A DNA stretch of 64,000 nt from Prorocentrum cordatum (taxonomy: Eukaryota; Sar; Dinophyceae; Prorocentrales; Prorocentraceae): NCBI GenBank assembly GCA_963575745.1, contig CAUYUJ010021157.1, positions 18,501 to 82,500 on the forward strand, in the 5' to 3' direction. Of the stretch, positions 43,336 to 53,619 are shown piece after piece. The number at the start of each line of letters is the position of its first letter. Position 1 is the stretch's first letter. Under the pieces are notes generated by a model. That model made no database searches. It worked only from the letters and a program-made list of their open reading frames with translations, and was not told the DNA's origin. The translations under genes were made by a program, and so were the position numbers.

Positions 43336-44455
43336 GTGAAGAAGGTGCGCTTCTCTTTGCCATCACCGACTTCACCCAGATCTACAGAAGGAGTCGCGTC
43401 AGCGAACATTTCTTTGCGCGCGAGTTCTTGGTCTCCCCAGGCTCGCAAACGCCAGCGTGTCTCATCGTCCTTATCTTCGACTGCTGCGACGATGGCGGCA
43501 CCAACTACGGATCGGGTCTTGCGCCGTGGCTGCCCCGAGACAGTCCCCGATGGCAGACGCGGCACGGCCACATCAAGGGCATCGACGTCCCCACCTTCTG
43601 CAAGGTCGGCCTCAGCTAAGTTGACGTCACACGCATCACGTACTTCGACTGGGAGTGCGTTACAGGCCTCATGCACTTCGACTGGACCCACGTCACAGGC
43701 CACACCCAGCCAAACTAGCACTGCGTCGACCCCTAAGGGGCCGACTCGTACTTCGGAGAGTTCTTCTTCCTCCACGCGCTGCCGACTGGCAGGCCTACCT
43801 GCCGACGACGAGCACGACGGGGAGCCACCTGAGCTACCTGACGATTCGCCGTACTTGCTGAACAATTGTACTATCAATGTTACAGTTTTGTCCAAGGCCA
43901 GTCTCCTCACTATCCTCAACTCTACCGATGCGGCTTCGGCGAGGGCCATATGTTCACAAGAGACACTGCATCGATCACTACGACCGCGGTGGGCCATACA
44001 GCTTGCTGCCAAGCTTGGGTGGAGCATGGTCTTCTCGGAGCCACCTCCGTCCCAGACTACGCGAGCAATCGATCGTGGAGTTGTCCGACAGGGTGGGTGT
44101 GCGACCTTGTGGCGACGGACCTTGGGCAGAATCTCAATGATCAGAGGCCCCTTCTCATACAGCATCGCGGAGTTGGCATCCGCACATCAAGTGCGTCTCT
44201 CGTGTCTGTGTATGGGGCCCACGGAGGTGGATCGCCCATTGTTACGACAGCGACGGAGAGACTTCAAGCGTTGGGGCACTTGGGACACCCCTTGTACGTG
44301 AGAGGGGATCTCCACTGGCGCCCAGCCTACGCTGCGATAACTACGTCCTGGACCCTGTGTACCACACGCCCAGGGGGGGGATCCCGCGACTACGGTCGCG
44401 GACACATCACCGACTCGAGCCGTGCGTTGGGGCGACGGCCCAACAACGATCCAGC
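43336..44455 (+). pseudogene. AP-type endonuclease domain of LINE
   Basis: A Ser/Thr-rich leader (ASCTSTGPTSQATPSQTSTA) runs into NNCTINVTVLSKASLLTILN and AICSQETLHRSLRPRW, whose QE pair matches the catalytic glutamate region of exonuclease-endonuclease-phosphatase enzymes. LGWSMVFSEPPP follows. Near 44,150 the frame shifts, and the sense continues with VSVYGAHGGG and LYVRGDLHWRPAYAAI, corresponding to the GDxNxxP motif (here GDLHWRP, with His in place of the usual Asn). The altered motif and the frameshift suggest loss of nicking activity. A 356-codon antisense frame over the same DNA is a shadow of this coding bias. Confidence 0.6.
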
Positions 44456-44689
44456 CTGACACCAACTCTGCGCCGGGGGCACCCCACCACGGGCTGGTCA
44501 GCTACGAGCTGCACATCTAGTTCGTGAATATACCGCTAGGAACACCCTTCGGGTGGAAGGAGGTTGGGGGGGGGGAAGGGGGAGGCGGTCGATTTGGGAT
44601 GAGTCCCGCCTGTCGCCAACAAAGGGTGCGAGGGAAAGTGAAGACCAACGTCCGACCACTATCTGTCTATATAACTACCTACCAAGTTA

Positions 44690-45145
44690 CCTATCGGAAC
44701 AAGCATCGGGACAAACATCGGGGAAACCATCGGGACATCCATCGGGACAACCAATGGGACAACGATCGGGACAACCAGCGGGACAACCATCGGGACAACC
44801 ATCGAGTCAACCATCGGGACAACTATCGGGACAACTATCAGGACAACCATCGGGACAGCCATCGGGACAACCATCGAGTCAACCTTCGGTCGGGACAACC
44901 ATCGGGAGAACCATCGGGACAACCATCGGGACACACATCGGGACAACCATCGGGACAACCATCGGGACAAACATCGGGACAACCATGTGGACACTCCACG
45001 GGACACCCATCGGGAGAACCATCGGGACAACCATCGGGACGAGCATTGGGACAGCTATCGGGACAACTATCGGGACAACCATCGGGACAACCATCGGGAC
45101 AACCATCGGGGCAACCATCAAGACAACCCGCGGAACAACCATCGG
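44690..45145. repeat. 12-bp ATCGGGACAACC minisatellite
   Basis: About 37 units of CCATCGGGACAA and variants lie inside the LINE between endonuclease and RT. The period keeps three frames open (QPSGQPSG, GTTIGTTI, DNHRDNHR). Confidence 0.95.
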
Positions 45146-45159
45146 GCGCCGCGCCAGGC

Positions 45160-45760
45160 CGGGGGAGGGGCGGGGGGAGCGGGCGACCTTTTGGGCTCCA
45201 TGTGGCCTCTACAACTGCAGGAACTCGCGAATTCGCCTCGGCCGCACGAATGACACGAACCGAAACCGAAACCGATTTCCCGGCTGGGGTCACTTTCGTT
45301 TCTCACCCCCCCAAACTCCGACCTCCCACACGGATGCGACGCGAGGCTGCCTACACTCCCGAGCGGAGCTCTATGGAAGAGCCTCGATGCAAGAGCTGGT
45401 GGACCAGGAGATAGGCCCCTACCACGACGGCAACAAGGACGACCACCCAGACCTCCTCGCTCGCTGGCAGCACTGGCACGCTAGAGCTGAGGAAGCTATG
45501 ATCGTGGCGGTGGAGACTGGTTGCATGTCTGTCGACCGCACCGCGGAGAGGGACAACGGATCCGAGCCATCGTCACGAGCGACTTCACGTTGACCTGCAC
45601 ACCGACTGGATCAGTCGATTGCGCTCCGACCCCTCCTTCGACTCCATCGCCGTTTTGCCGAGGTCCTACGACAAGGGTCACGTGGCACAACGACGCTGGG
45701 CATCAAGCAATACGTTCAACTGGCAAAGGCAGCTCTGAACTTGTCTGATCCACTTCCACT
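45160..45760 (+). pseudogene. LINE connector between endonuclease and RT
   Basis: Frames here read HTDATRGCLHSRAELYGRAS, DDHPDLLARWQHWHARAEEA and VAVETGCMSVD, then change to TDWISRLRSDPSFDSIAVLP. The helical, Trp-containing sequence is consistent with the RT-proximal connector of LINE polyproteins, but no motif defines it. Confidence 0.4.
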
Positions 45761-47250
45761 ACCTGCTGTGGGACTCTTGTGCTGCGCCGACGCCCTCGGT
45801 TGCTTCTCGGCGGCGATTGCCAGGGAACATACCCGCCTCCAGCACAACGTATCCAAGCAGTGGCGCCAGAAGTTTTCAGCTTGGTCATCTGCCATCTGGA
45901 ACAAAATACGACGCCGATGTTCAAAGGCCCGTCGCCATCACAGTCAATGACGGTCGACGAGAGGAGAACGCAAGGGACGAATATTGGGACCCATCGAGCT
46001 ACGACGACACGCAGCATGCGGCGGCGTGGAAGCAGCACGCGAGCGCGTTGGCCTTCCCCCGGGAGTGCGCAGCCTGCCGAGTGGGAGCCCACCTATGAGG
46101 AGTTCCCAGCGGCGGTCATGCAGGCCAAGGGATGTCGAGGTCTCGACGGCCGGACGTGCCGCGAGCAGCGCGCACTCAAGAAGCGCTTCCCCGCTAGCAT
46201 GCGGGAGCTCTACGACACGTGGATCCTCACCTCCAGAGAATATGTTCGCCTCCAAGGACGCCTTCCCGATCTTGTAAGATACTTGGTATTCGGATGGAGG
46301 GTGGCAGGCATCCCGAAGGGGGAGGACGACAGTCGACCCATCAGCGTGGGGTCGATCCTACTGCGGACTTGGCTACGGGCGCTGGCCTTGTCGGTACCAT
46401 CCCCGCCTGAGAACCAGTGGGCCTACCGAAAGGGTAGCTCAATTGCTCATGCGATTTAGGTTCGGCTTCGAGATTGTGCGGAGGCATCTAGCGGAGCCGA
46501 ACTGGATCTCACGAGTGCATACCATAAGGTATCCCATGGTATTGCCCGGGAGTCTCAAGCACAGTGGCCTGCCTGACATGGTCATCTACACTTGCGCGGC
46601 GACGTGGAGCGGACCGCGGCACTGCAGTATCTCGGGCCAGCTCGCCGACCCCATCGACCCCCGATGCGCGCTACCTCAGGGCGACTCGATGCCCCCCGCC
46701 ACGATGATCGCCACGCTCATGCCAAGGCAAGTGTTGCGCTGCGGACCTTGTTTCATGGACGACCGATCGGTGGTGGCTCAGGGCCCCGACATTCTACGTG
46801 ACGAGCTGGAGGCTACAAGACGCTTTGACCTCTCCATCGGTTACTGCCAGAACGAGAAGAAGCGTCAGATGTGGTCGACAGCAGACGACGAGGACAAGCT
46901 CATCGAGCACCTGGGCGTGCTCGCGGCTCCCACCAACGCCAACCATCCCATCGAGCCGAGGGGAGGCTGGACGAAGCTGTACTCCTCCATCGACGTACTG
47001 GGCTCGATCCCAGGCTCCCAACGAGTACGCCTCCGACTGGCATATGCATACGTCCGCCCTCTTTGGCTGTGGGCGTCGCCCCTGGTCAGGCGACCTCCTC
47101 GTTCTACTATCAGGGGGTTGGCCAGGGCGGCATGGAAGACGGGGACCTCATGATGGTGCTACGGACGGTTCTGGGCTCAAAACGTGCTGCTCAATCCTGT
47201 CTTTTCGGCTGTCACGTTTGCGATCAAGAATGTCATACATCAGAATCTGG
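45760..47250 (+). pseudogene. LINE-type reverse transcriptase
   Basis: N-terminal helices read SDPLPLPAVGLLCCADALGC and QWRQKFSAWSSAIWNKI. After a shift, YDTWILTSREYVRLQG and DSRPISVGSILLRTWLRAL form the fingers, and NQWAYRKGSSIAHAI precedes an in-frame TAG at 46,457. The same frame continues with palm motif A (AELDLTSAYHKV, catalytic Asp) and stops at a TGA. The next frame supplies motif B (ALPQGDSMPPATM) and motif C (CFMDDRSVV, with the MDD pair), then thumb sequence to WLWASPLV. The final segment FWAQNVLLNPVFSAVTFAI lies in a third frame. All catalytic aspartates are present, but breaks at 46,457 and about 46,555, 47,120 and 47,250 make this copy non-functional as assembled. Confidence 0.75.
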
Positions 47251-47288
47251 TTTGGTCGGTTTTTGTCTAAACGTGCATCACCTACCAC

Positions 47289-47950
47289 GTGCAGGCGATC
47301 GGCTCGCAGTACGTGCGTTTCTCTCCCACCCAAGGCTTGCTTTTGGAAGTGGATCCGAGCGACGACTCCAGAGTACGTGACGCAGTCAACGACCTGGTGG
47401 ATGACCGCTGGAGGCTCTGGACGGGAACCCTGGCGGCCGAACATGCAATCAGACTGATCTGCCGTATCCGGTGCATCCAGACAGTGGTCAGGAGGAGACA
47501 CGACGCCGAGGATATTGACGATGTCGACGTATCCCTGGGGCCTAGCAAAGCTTATATGAAGTGGGTGCAAAGTCTCTGAGAGGCGGATCGGACACTCTTG
47601 GCGATTTATCGATGTGGTGCCGTCACCTCGGAGACGAGGCGGCGGACAGGCTCGAGCTGTAAGCACTGCGGGCATGTGACGCCCTCTTTCAGACACGTGT
47701 GGGCAGAGTGCCCAGGACACCAAGCATTGCGTGACGAGGCGGCCCTGGCGCACAGCCTCCCACCAGCATTCTGGACGTCGGTCCCAAAACGGACCTCGAA
47801 GAATGGTTGGATTACGTTTTTCTGCAGCTGACCCGTGGGCGGATCGGGCTCGTATGATGTTGGCAGCATCCGAACTTCGAGTGGGCATTCTCCGTCTTCG
47901 AAACCCGCCGCCGATGGTTTCGGCCAAGCAGCGTCGTGGAAACCAGTGAC
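47289..47950 (+). pseudogene. LINE C-terminal region with zinc knuckle
   Basis: 47,289-47,579 reads YVRFSPTQGLLLEVDPSDDS and WRLWTGTLAAEHAIRLICRI to a TGA. 47,598-47,831 holds SCKHCGHVTPSFRHVWAECP, a CX2CX8HX4C knuckle of the kind found after the RT in many LINEs. Sense then shifts again (VGPKTDLEEWLDYVFLQLT, and RMMLAASELRVGILRLRNP) and ends at a TGA near 47,950. The knuckle's conserved residues are intact. What follows to the TA run is presumed 3' UTR. Confidence 0.65.
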
Positions 47951-48219
47951 TTCTTCTTTGTACTTCAATTGAACATCTACACAACAAGACAGGGTGTTGT
48001 TTGCTCCATCTGCTATATACTTGTGTCACCCAAACACTGACACGCTCGTCGATTATACAAACAATGCGTAGACTTCTCCGCAGTTCGACTGAACCTTCTA
48101 CGTAACCCCATGTAGATTCGACGTGCAACAAATACTTGGGGCACATCGATTCTGCAATCGATCTCCTGCTCGACATCTGCTCGGACCTCATCCCGGAGGC
48201 CGAGAATTTCGCCAAGCTA

Positions 48220-48242
48220 TATATATATATATATATATATAG
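48220..48242. repeat. TA microsatellite at the LINE 3' end
   Basis: Eleven TA units. Short tandem repeats commonly mark LINE 3' ends. Confidence 0.8.
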
Positions 48243-48326
48243 CAATGCTTTTAGATCAAGACTAGCATATTCCGCGTCGGCGACGATCTCGCCAAGTCAG
48301 GAATCAATGCTCTCATATCCCGACGC

Positions 48327-48549
48327 CCGCCGCAGCTCCTCCTCCTCCGCGCGCCGCGCGGCCGTCCGCTCGGCCGCCGCCGCGGCCGCCGCCTCCCCCG
48401 CGGCCTCCGCCTCGCGGCGCTGCCGGCACTCCGCCACCTCGCGGCGCCACCGGGCGTCGTCGGCGGCGCGCTCCGCGGCGAGCGCGGCCTGGCGCCGCTC
48501 CTCGTCGGCCTCCCGCCGCCGCGCCGCCTCCTCGGCCGCCTCCGCCCTC
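48327..48549 (-). CDS. Coiled-coil exon, block 9
   Basis: After a poly-C tract and CCCGAG at 48,550, the minus strand encodes AEAAEEAARRREADEERRQA, ALAAERAADDARWRREVAEC and QRREAEAAGEAAAAAAAERT, ending RRAEEEELRR at a possible GC donor (GCGG then GCGTCGGG). The frame stays open beyond this to a TGA at 48,297. Composition and the WRREV signature match blocks 6 and 11 (WRREVAEA, WRAEVREA). It lies immediately past the 3' end of the plus-strand LINE. Confidence 0.55.
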
Positions 48550-48559
48550 CTCGGGGGGG

Positions 48560-49667
48560 GGGCGCGTCCGCTGCCCGGGCGCGCCTCGCGCAGCGCAGAG
48601 GCATTGCGGGAGGCTTCCAGCAGCGTTCGGCCTCTGGGGGCCCTCGCCGGGCCACGAGGCCGCGAAGAAGCGCGTGTCGCGAGATGAAGCGGCGGCCCTC
48701 GGGACAGGGTCGGGGCTTCCGGGGGCCCTGTGCAGAACAGAACGAGGCATCGCATGTCTGGGAGCTCTCGAGCATGCTGCCAGGAGGGCCCAGAGAAGCC
48801 CCAGAGCAGAGCCGCGATCCGCCAACCCCCGTCGATGAAATCCCAAGAAGCTGAGACCCCAAGATTCCCCAGAAATCGCGCGCGTTCTGCTAACTCCGCT
48901 TTTCACTCTTACTGCCGCCCGAAGGAAACGGTGGTGCGGCGCCAGCCGACGAATCTCTTCGCGTGCCCACCGCCCCAAGGCCAGGAGGTCATCCGCCCCG
49001 CCCCCCCTTGGCTTGGCCAGGGGCGCACACGGTCGGGGGCTTGTGTTTGGCATGCATCGGCGGCAGCCCATGCGACGCGGCGTGCCTCGAAATCTGATGT
49101 TGGAGGCCTGGAAAAGGGCACCAAAACCAACACAGGGGGTTGCATCCACAGGGGGAAGGTGATCCTAGATTTCGGTGATGTGGTAATACGTCGGCCACCT
49201 AGAAGCCCACATTTGACCACCATTAGCGAGATTGGGAGCATCTTCCCTCAGTGCGCCAATCTTTGTGCTCGTGTCAAGCTCTAGGCCTCCGATGATAGCG
49301 TGTCACCTCTGAGGTTGCAGCTGGAGGCGGACAGCACTCGAGGATGCCGACAGCGTGGCGCGCCGAGGTGTGCAGGGCAGTGCAAGGCAGGGCCCCCGTC
49401 ATGCACCGCGCGGGCGCTGCAGGGTGGGACCGAAGCCCCCACAATCCTGGACAAGAGAGACACTGCACACGCGGAATCATAAGCGGCCTGGCGCTCACTG
49501 GGCGGACGCCGGTGTCGCGCCGATGTGTGCCAGGAGAGACACAACACAGACAGACACCAATGATCGTCGATGTCCGGGAACACATGGAGAGTGTTGGAAG
49601 TGGAGGAGGGAAGACGGCGATCGACCAAACACTGGAGATGTGGGAGATCCCGTGGTCTGAGCCTATT
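48560..49667. other. Unassigned sequence
   Basis: About 1.1 kb between coiled-coil block 9 and a TIR element. No convincing gene. Confidence 0.35.
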
Positions 49668-49861
49668 TGAAGGGGCCCTGGGACACACAAATAAATACAC
49701 ACAAATAAAACGATTCCCCATGTTTTCCCATATTTTCTGGGTTTCTGTCTTCCCACCCAATTCCAATATTTTCCCATATTTTCTTGGGAATCGACGATTT
49801 ATTGTGTCTGTGTGTTTTTTCCCCTCCTGACTATTGTTGGTGTGTCCCTGGGCCTCCTCTG
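49668..49861. mobile_element. TIR element with GGCCCTGGGACACAC ends
   Basis: GAAGGGGCCCTGGGACACAC at the left is matched by the inverse of GTGTGTCCCTGGGCCTCCTC at the right. ACGATTCCC and GGGAATCGAC continue the arms inward. The interior is A+T-rich with repeated CCCATATTTTC. Confidence 0.7.
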
Positions 49862-49995
49862 CAGCGTGGTGGGCCAGAGCCCGCGGCGCGGCACGCCGAG
49901 CAGGGCTTCCTGTCCGCATGCAGCCCCCCCCCCGTGCCCAGGGCGGGCCTGGCCAGGTGGCGCTGGACCGGGGGCTGATTGCGGGACGGGAACAT

Positions 49996-50063
49996 GACCA
50001 CAGCCACTGCTTCTTGTTTGCGCCGCCTTCCAGCCGGCCGAAAAAGAAGCAGTGGTTGTGGTC
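49996..50063. mobile_element. 68-bp hairpin, copy 1
   Basis: GACCACAGCCACTGCTTCTT is inverted as AAGAAGCAGTGGTTGTGGTC at the other end, enclosing GCGCCGCCTTCCAGCCGG. Confidence 0.85.
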
Positions 50064-50092
50064 ATTTCCCTGGTGCCAAGCTTAACGAAAAT

Positions 50093-50160
50093 GACCACAA
50101 CCACTGCTTTGTTTCTGCTGGCTGGAAGGCGGCAACAAAAGAAAAGCAGTGGCTGTGGTC
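50093..50160. mobile_element. 68-bp hairpin, copy 2 (opposite orientation)
   Basis: The same 68-bp element, flipped: its core reads GCTGGCTGGAAGGCGGC. It is separated from copy 1 by the 29-bp spacer TTTCCCTGGTGCCAAGCTTA and following bases. Confidence 0.85.
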
Positions 50161-50163
50161 GTT

Positions 50164-50850
50164 TTCGCGCCCCGACGAAACACTCCCAGATAGGGATCTA
50201 GGCTGTTTCCTGCGGGCTTCGAGGGTCTGTCACCAACCTGGATGCGGAGGGGGTGGGGGTCTGGATGGGGATGGGGATGGGGATGGAAGAAAGGGTACAA
50301 AAGGGGTCGCTTAAACGACCCTGAACCCAAAATGTTGTCATCTCTTGGGGTGCACCTTATTTTCTTTCTTTTGCGGTGGAGGAGGAAGAAGAGGAGGAGC
50401 GCGCGAGCACATGATCTCGATTCGCCAGCGCTTATGTCACAATGCGAATCTGAAGGTCTCACACAGACCGGCAATTCTACACGAGCCAACATTCAACAGG
50501 ACAGCTCATGCAGTACGCCGTGGCCTGAGAGCAGAAACGGTTGCGCCAGCAGCATGTCCCGGCCAGCGTTTTCCTACTCTTGCCCAACACGCGTGGCTGA
50601 AGCCTTGCCGCCAGTCCTCCGCAGCTCCATCGAAGCTCGCTTTTCGAAGTTCGCAGGCTCCCCAGGCATGTTTCCCAGCATCCTGGCAAGCGTCTCCCAC
50701 AAGGCGCGCAGCAGAACACCGCAACAATCTTGGGGCGCATCCGTCACTTCCTCCGCCCTCCGCCGCCTCCGCTGGTGGAGCCGCCCCCGCCTTGCTTTCG
50801 CCGCCTTCCGCCGCCCTCCGCCGAAGATGAGCTGCCAATTCCTTCGACCC
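50164..50850. other. Unassigned sequence
   Basis: No supported gene. Confidence 0.3.
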
Positions 50851-51085
50851 TCGAAGGCGAGGCCCTCTCTGAGGGGAACTAAGAATGGCGAAAACATAGA
50901 AACTCGGAGGTCCGCGCGGGTTTCTCGGATCGGCGCTGGGGACGTCTGGCGGCGCCTCCGGCGCCGCCCCTGGCGCGCTCCGCGCGCCAGGAAGGGGGGT
51001 CCAGCGCGGATCCGAGAAATCCGCGCGGACCTCTGAGTTTGTCGGTTTATGTCGTTGTTGGTTCCCCTATCGAAGGCGAGGCCCT
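50851..51085. mobile_element. Palindromic TIR element with 16-bp flanking repeat
   Basis: A 203-bp element (50,867-51,069) has termini AGGGGAACTAAG and TTGGTTCCCCTA, arms ACTCGGAGGTCCGCGCGG and CCGCGCGGACCTCTGAGT, and internal palindromes around GGCGGCGCC and CTGGCGCGC. TCGAAGGCGAGGCCCT occurs directly before (50,851-50,866) and directly after (51,070-51,085), the expected footprint of a target-site duplication. Confidence 0.8.
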
Positions 51086-51600
51086 GTCAAGAACGTTTAC
51101 TTTGCGTGTCGCGGCGGTGGCCCCAGCGACACGCTGTGCCCTGCGAGCGGATAGCGTGTCGCTCCGCTCTGCCGGGCGGGAGGCTCGAGGCTCAGAAAAA
51201 CTCTGGACTTTGATGCTTGGGTGCCGGGACGTGGATAGCGTGCCGCGCCGAGGCGTATGTTGGCCAGAACTGGCGGCGGAACACGCCAAGCCAAAATTCC
51301 CGACCGCGTGCGCAGGATCTTCAGGGCGAGAACGATGCCATGATAAGATTGGTTCAAAATGCGTTCCAACATTTCCACAAAGAGTATCTGGCGGCGCAGC
51401 CGGTGCGGAACGTTAGAGAACATGGGGAATCCTCAGAATCTTGGACATCCGGGAACCTATCATTACCAGTTGGCTACCCGCAGACCTTTGGTGCGCGGCT
51501 TTTTTGGGGCCGCGGTGGGACCAAACACAAGCTCGCAAGACGCTACTACCGCATCGCGTTCGGCGATCGGGGCCCAGAATCTCGCCGCCAGGCTCCTGGC

Positions 51601-51832
51601 GGCCTCCTGGATGAGGTCCGAGTAGACGGGGTCGGAAGATATCGCCGCAACGCCGATACATCGCCGACGCGTCGGCGATGCATCAGCGATGCATTGGCCA
51701 CGTCGGCGGTACATCGGCGACGCCAGCGTGGAGACAGTCGAGCTCCAGATCGAGGCGCATCGTCGATGCACAGGCGATGCGGCGCGATCCTCCGACCCCA
51801 TCTGCTCCGACTCCATCTAGGAGCCCTAGAGT
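51601..51832. mobile_element. TIR element, GATGGGGTCGG family, copy 3
   Basis: The left arm CCTCCTGGATGAGGTCCGAG then TAGACGGGGTCGGAAGAT and the right arm CCTCCGACCCCATCTGCTCC then GACTCCATCTAGGAGCC are inverted over about 46 bp. This is the most complete copy of the family. Confidence 0.8.
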
Positions 51833-51839
51833 ATCCTTG

Positions 51840-52010
51840 CCATGACCTCCTGCTCCCACTGCAAGATCCTGCAAGATCGCGCAAGACTCTGCAATATCCT
51901 GCAAGATCCTGCACCCAAGCTCCGGCAAGTGCAGCCCTGGCTCCGCATGATCCTGCAAGATCCGGCGCTCTGACGGACCCCCGTTTGCGTGGACCCCCGT
52001 CACTTGAGCT
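51840..52010. repeat. GATCCTGCA repeat, shared with 61,795-61,935
   Basis: GCAAGATCCTGCAAGATC units followed by GCAGCCCTGGCTCC and CCCCGTCACTTGAGCTCCGA. The later copy keeps the same order. Confidence 0.7.
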
Positions 52011-52014
52011 CCGA

Positions 52015-52150
52015 CTCTTGCTCGGGGGCGTCCAAGAGGGGGGCGTCCAACAGGGGGGGGGCGCAACTCATGGCCGGCGGCATGTGCGCGGCCCATGGGG
52101 GGGGGGGGCCAGGGACGCATGAAACAGGAAGAGGCGCCACGAAATTGGGG
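52015..52150. repeat. Dispersed GGCGTCCAAGAGGGG repeat, copy 1
   Basis: GGCGTCCAAGAGGGGGG, TGGCCGGCGGCATGTGCGCG and GAAACAGGAAGAGGCGCC recur at 59,528-59,655 and at the right edge of the window (63,893-64,000). Confidence 0.75.
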
Positions 52151-52274
52151 ATTTATCATGCCTCCCGGGCATGATATCCTCCCCCCCCTCCACTAGTCTT
52201 CACCCCCCTCTTGGCCGCCCCCGACCAAATGTCCCCACATGCATCCCTCAAGGCCTCTGACCTACAATCTGGAA

Positions 52275-52372
52275 GCGGGAAGGAGGAGGAGGAGGAGGAG
52301 GAAGACGAGGAGGAGGAGGAGGAGGAGGAGGAGGAGAAGGCGGAGGAGAAGGCGGAGGAGGAGGAGGAGGAT
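52275..52372. repeat. GGA tract
   Basis: GAGGAGGAG run with GAAGAC and GGCG interruptions, downstream (minus strand) of coiled-coil block 8. Confidence 0.9.
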
Positions 52373-52386
52373 CTTGCTCCCCCGAC

Positions 52387-52513
52387 CTTTCGCCGCCGGG
52401 CTCCTGGCGGCCTCCTCCCTCTCCTCGGCGGCCTCCGCGCGCAGCCCCTCGCGCAGGCGCGCCTCCTCGGCGGCCACGGCCGCCTCGGCGGCCCGCCGCA
52501 GCTGGAGGCGCTC
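52387..52513 (-). CDS. Coiled-coil exon, block 8
   Basis: The acceptor GGTCTCCGCAG at 52,514 opens onto ERLQLRRAAEAAVAAEEARL, REGLRAEAAEEREEAA and RSPAAK, closing at AAAG then GTCGGGG (donor at 52,386). The length of 127 nt leaves phase 1 at the 3' end. Both splice sites are good, and the acceptor octamer CTCCGCAG is identical to that of block 1. A CCT tract follows on this strand within 20 nt of the donor. Confidence 0.65.
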
Positions 52514-52519
52514 CTGCGG

Positions 52520-53250
52520 AGACCAAGAGCAGGCCCCCCTCGGGCTCCCCAAACCTACACAGCAGGGGTCATGCCGACCCCAATCCAAGGATTCGTAGGG
52601 TCTTCGGATGGACCAGAGAGTCGGGGCCCAACCCTGGGAGATACGACGGCGGGGCGTGCATCCTCGACACGGGTGCGTCCGAATAGCCCGCTTGGGGAGT
52701 ATCCCAGGATTCCCCTTCTTTTCTGAGCGGCTTCAATTTTCGTCGAAAGCCCAAAACCAAGGGTTGGGGGAGAAAAATCGCCTGCGAGGAACGTGCGCTG
52801 ACGTACCGCGCGGTGACCCAAATATCCGACGAGCAGTTCAGTGTTCCGTCCTGGTGCTTATCCTCGACTTTGGCCTCTAGGGCACCAGGCACCAGGGCCA
52901 TCAAGACTGGGGGCCCCAGAGCGAAAAAAATCTCCTGGGGAAAGGGTCGGGGCCCTTGGGGCCGCGGGCTGGAACAAGTAGATCGGCGGGTGTCAGGGCT
53001 CTCGCGATCCGTTCCTGCGCATTTTTGGGACCTCGGAGGCCTCAGCCGCTCGAGACATCCTCGGAGAACGACTGGAGTCCTAAGACCACACGGTGACCCC
53101 GAAACCCCACTGACCCACCACGCGGTGTGGTCACCACACTGTTTGGGGGTCCCCGGACCTCTCCAGCGGTACGTTCTCGCCAGGACTTCGAGGCGACCCA
53201 TGCCGTGGCAGCGAGAGCCTCCCAGGCGGCTTCAAAGAATACACGCAGAA
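52520..53250. other. Unassigned intron-like sequence
   Basis: A 210-codon minus-strand frame (52,569-53,201) has no helical bias or motif. I regard it as non-coding. Confidence 0.35.
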
Positions 53251-53254
53251 ACAA

Positions 53255-53430
53255 TCGCATAAACAAAACTTGTGGCGCTCCGCACGGATGTCGTGGATCC
53301 GCGCTAGACCCCCTTCCCTGGCGCGCAAGGCGCGCCAGGGGCGGCGCTGGAGGCGCCGCCAGGTGGTCCCAGCGCGGATCCAAGAAACCCGCGCGGAGCG
53401 CCAAAAAGTTGATGTTCGTGGGGTTCTTTT
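53255..53430. mobile_element. Palindromic TIR element, copy 5
   Basis: The arms TGGCGCTCCGCACGGATGTC and GCGCGGAGCGCCAAAAAGTT enclose GCGCGCAAGGCGCGCCAGGG and GGCGGCGCTGGAGGCGCCGC. Here the outer motif is GGCGCTCCG instead of GGAGGTCCG, a subfamily shared with the 59.3-kb copy. Confidence 0.7.
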
Positions 53431-53554
53431 CTCCTTCCTCTACACAGGGCGAAGGGTCACAGGTGCCCATCTCGGAGGCGACGACAGGGGCGAATCGCCC
53501 AGAGCCGACGATTTTTCTGCTCTTCGAAAACAGGCGAAGACCAGGGCACAGGGG

Positions 53555-53612
53555 CAGGCGGCCTTCGGCCTTAAGTGGACACAGCTCGCGGCAACGCCGA
53601 CAGCGAGTCCTT
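53555..53612. repeat. Degenerate interior of the GGGTACGGAAAG element
   Basis: GGCCTTCGGCCTTAAGTGGA then CACAGCTCGCGGCAACG resembles the interior of the element at 17,960-18,165 without its arms. Confidence 0.45.
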
Positions 53613-53619
53613 TTCGAGA

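Larger units (their letters stand above)
42300..48242 (+). mobile_element. Degenerate LINE (AP endonuclease, RT, zinc knuckle)
   Basis: In order on the plus strand: a Cys motif and RGGYYASYYERYGRKQYIRK segment (42,875-43,300), a Ser/Thr-rich linker and AP-type endonuclease (43,336-44,455), a 12-bp minisatellite (44,690-45,145), connector sequence, reverse transcriptase (45,760-47,250) and a terminal CCHC-type knuckle (47,660-47,720). The order EN-RT-knuckle is that of APE-class non-LTR retrotransposons. The frame changes at least six times and contains an in-frame TAG, so this copy is probably inactive. The 3' end is placed at a TA run (48,220-48,242), just short of coiled-coil block 9. The 5' limit is uncertain and no target-site duplication was identified. 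Confidence 0.65.

Noticed and set aside
43095-44165. 356-codon minus-strand ORF
   Set aside because: It is antisense to the endonuclease region, whose motifs lie on the plus strand. Openness follows from codon bias.
52569-53201. 210-codon minus-strand ORF upstream of coiled-coil block 8
   Set aside because: No helical bias, motif or splice support; treated as intron.
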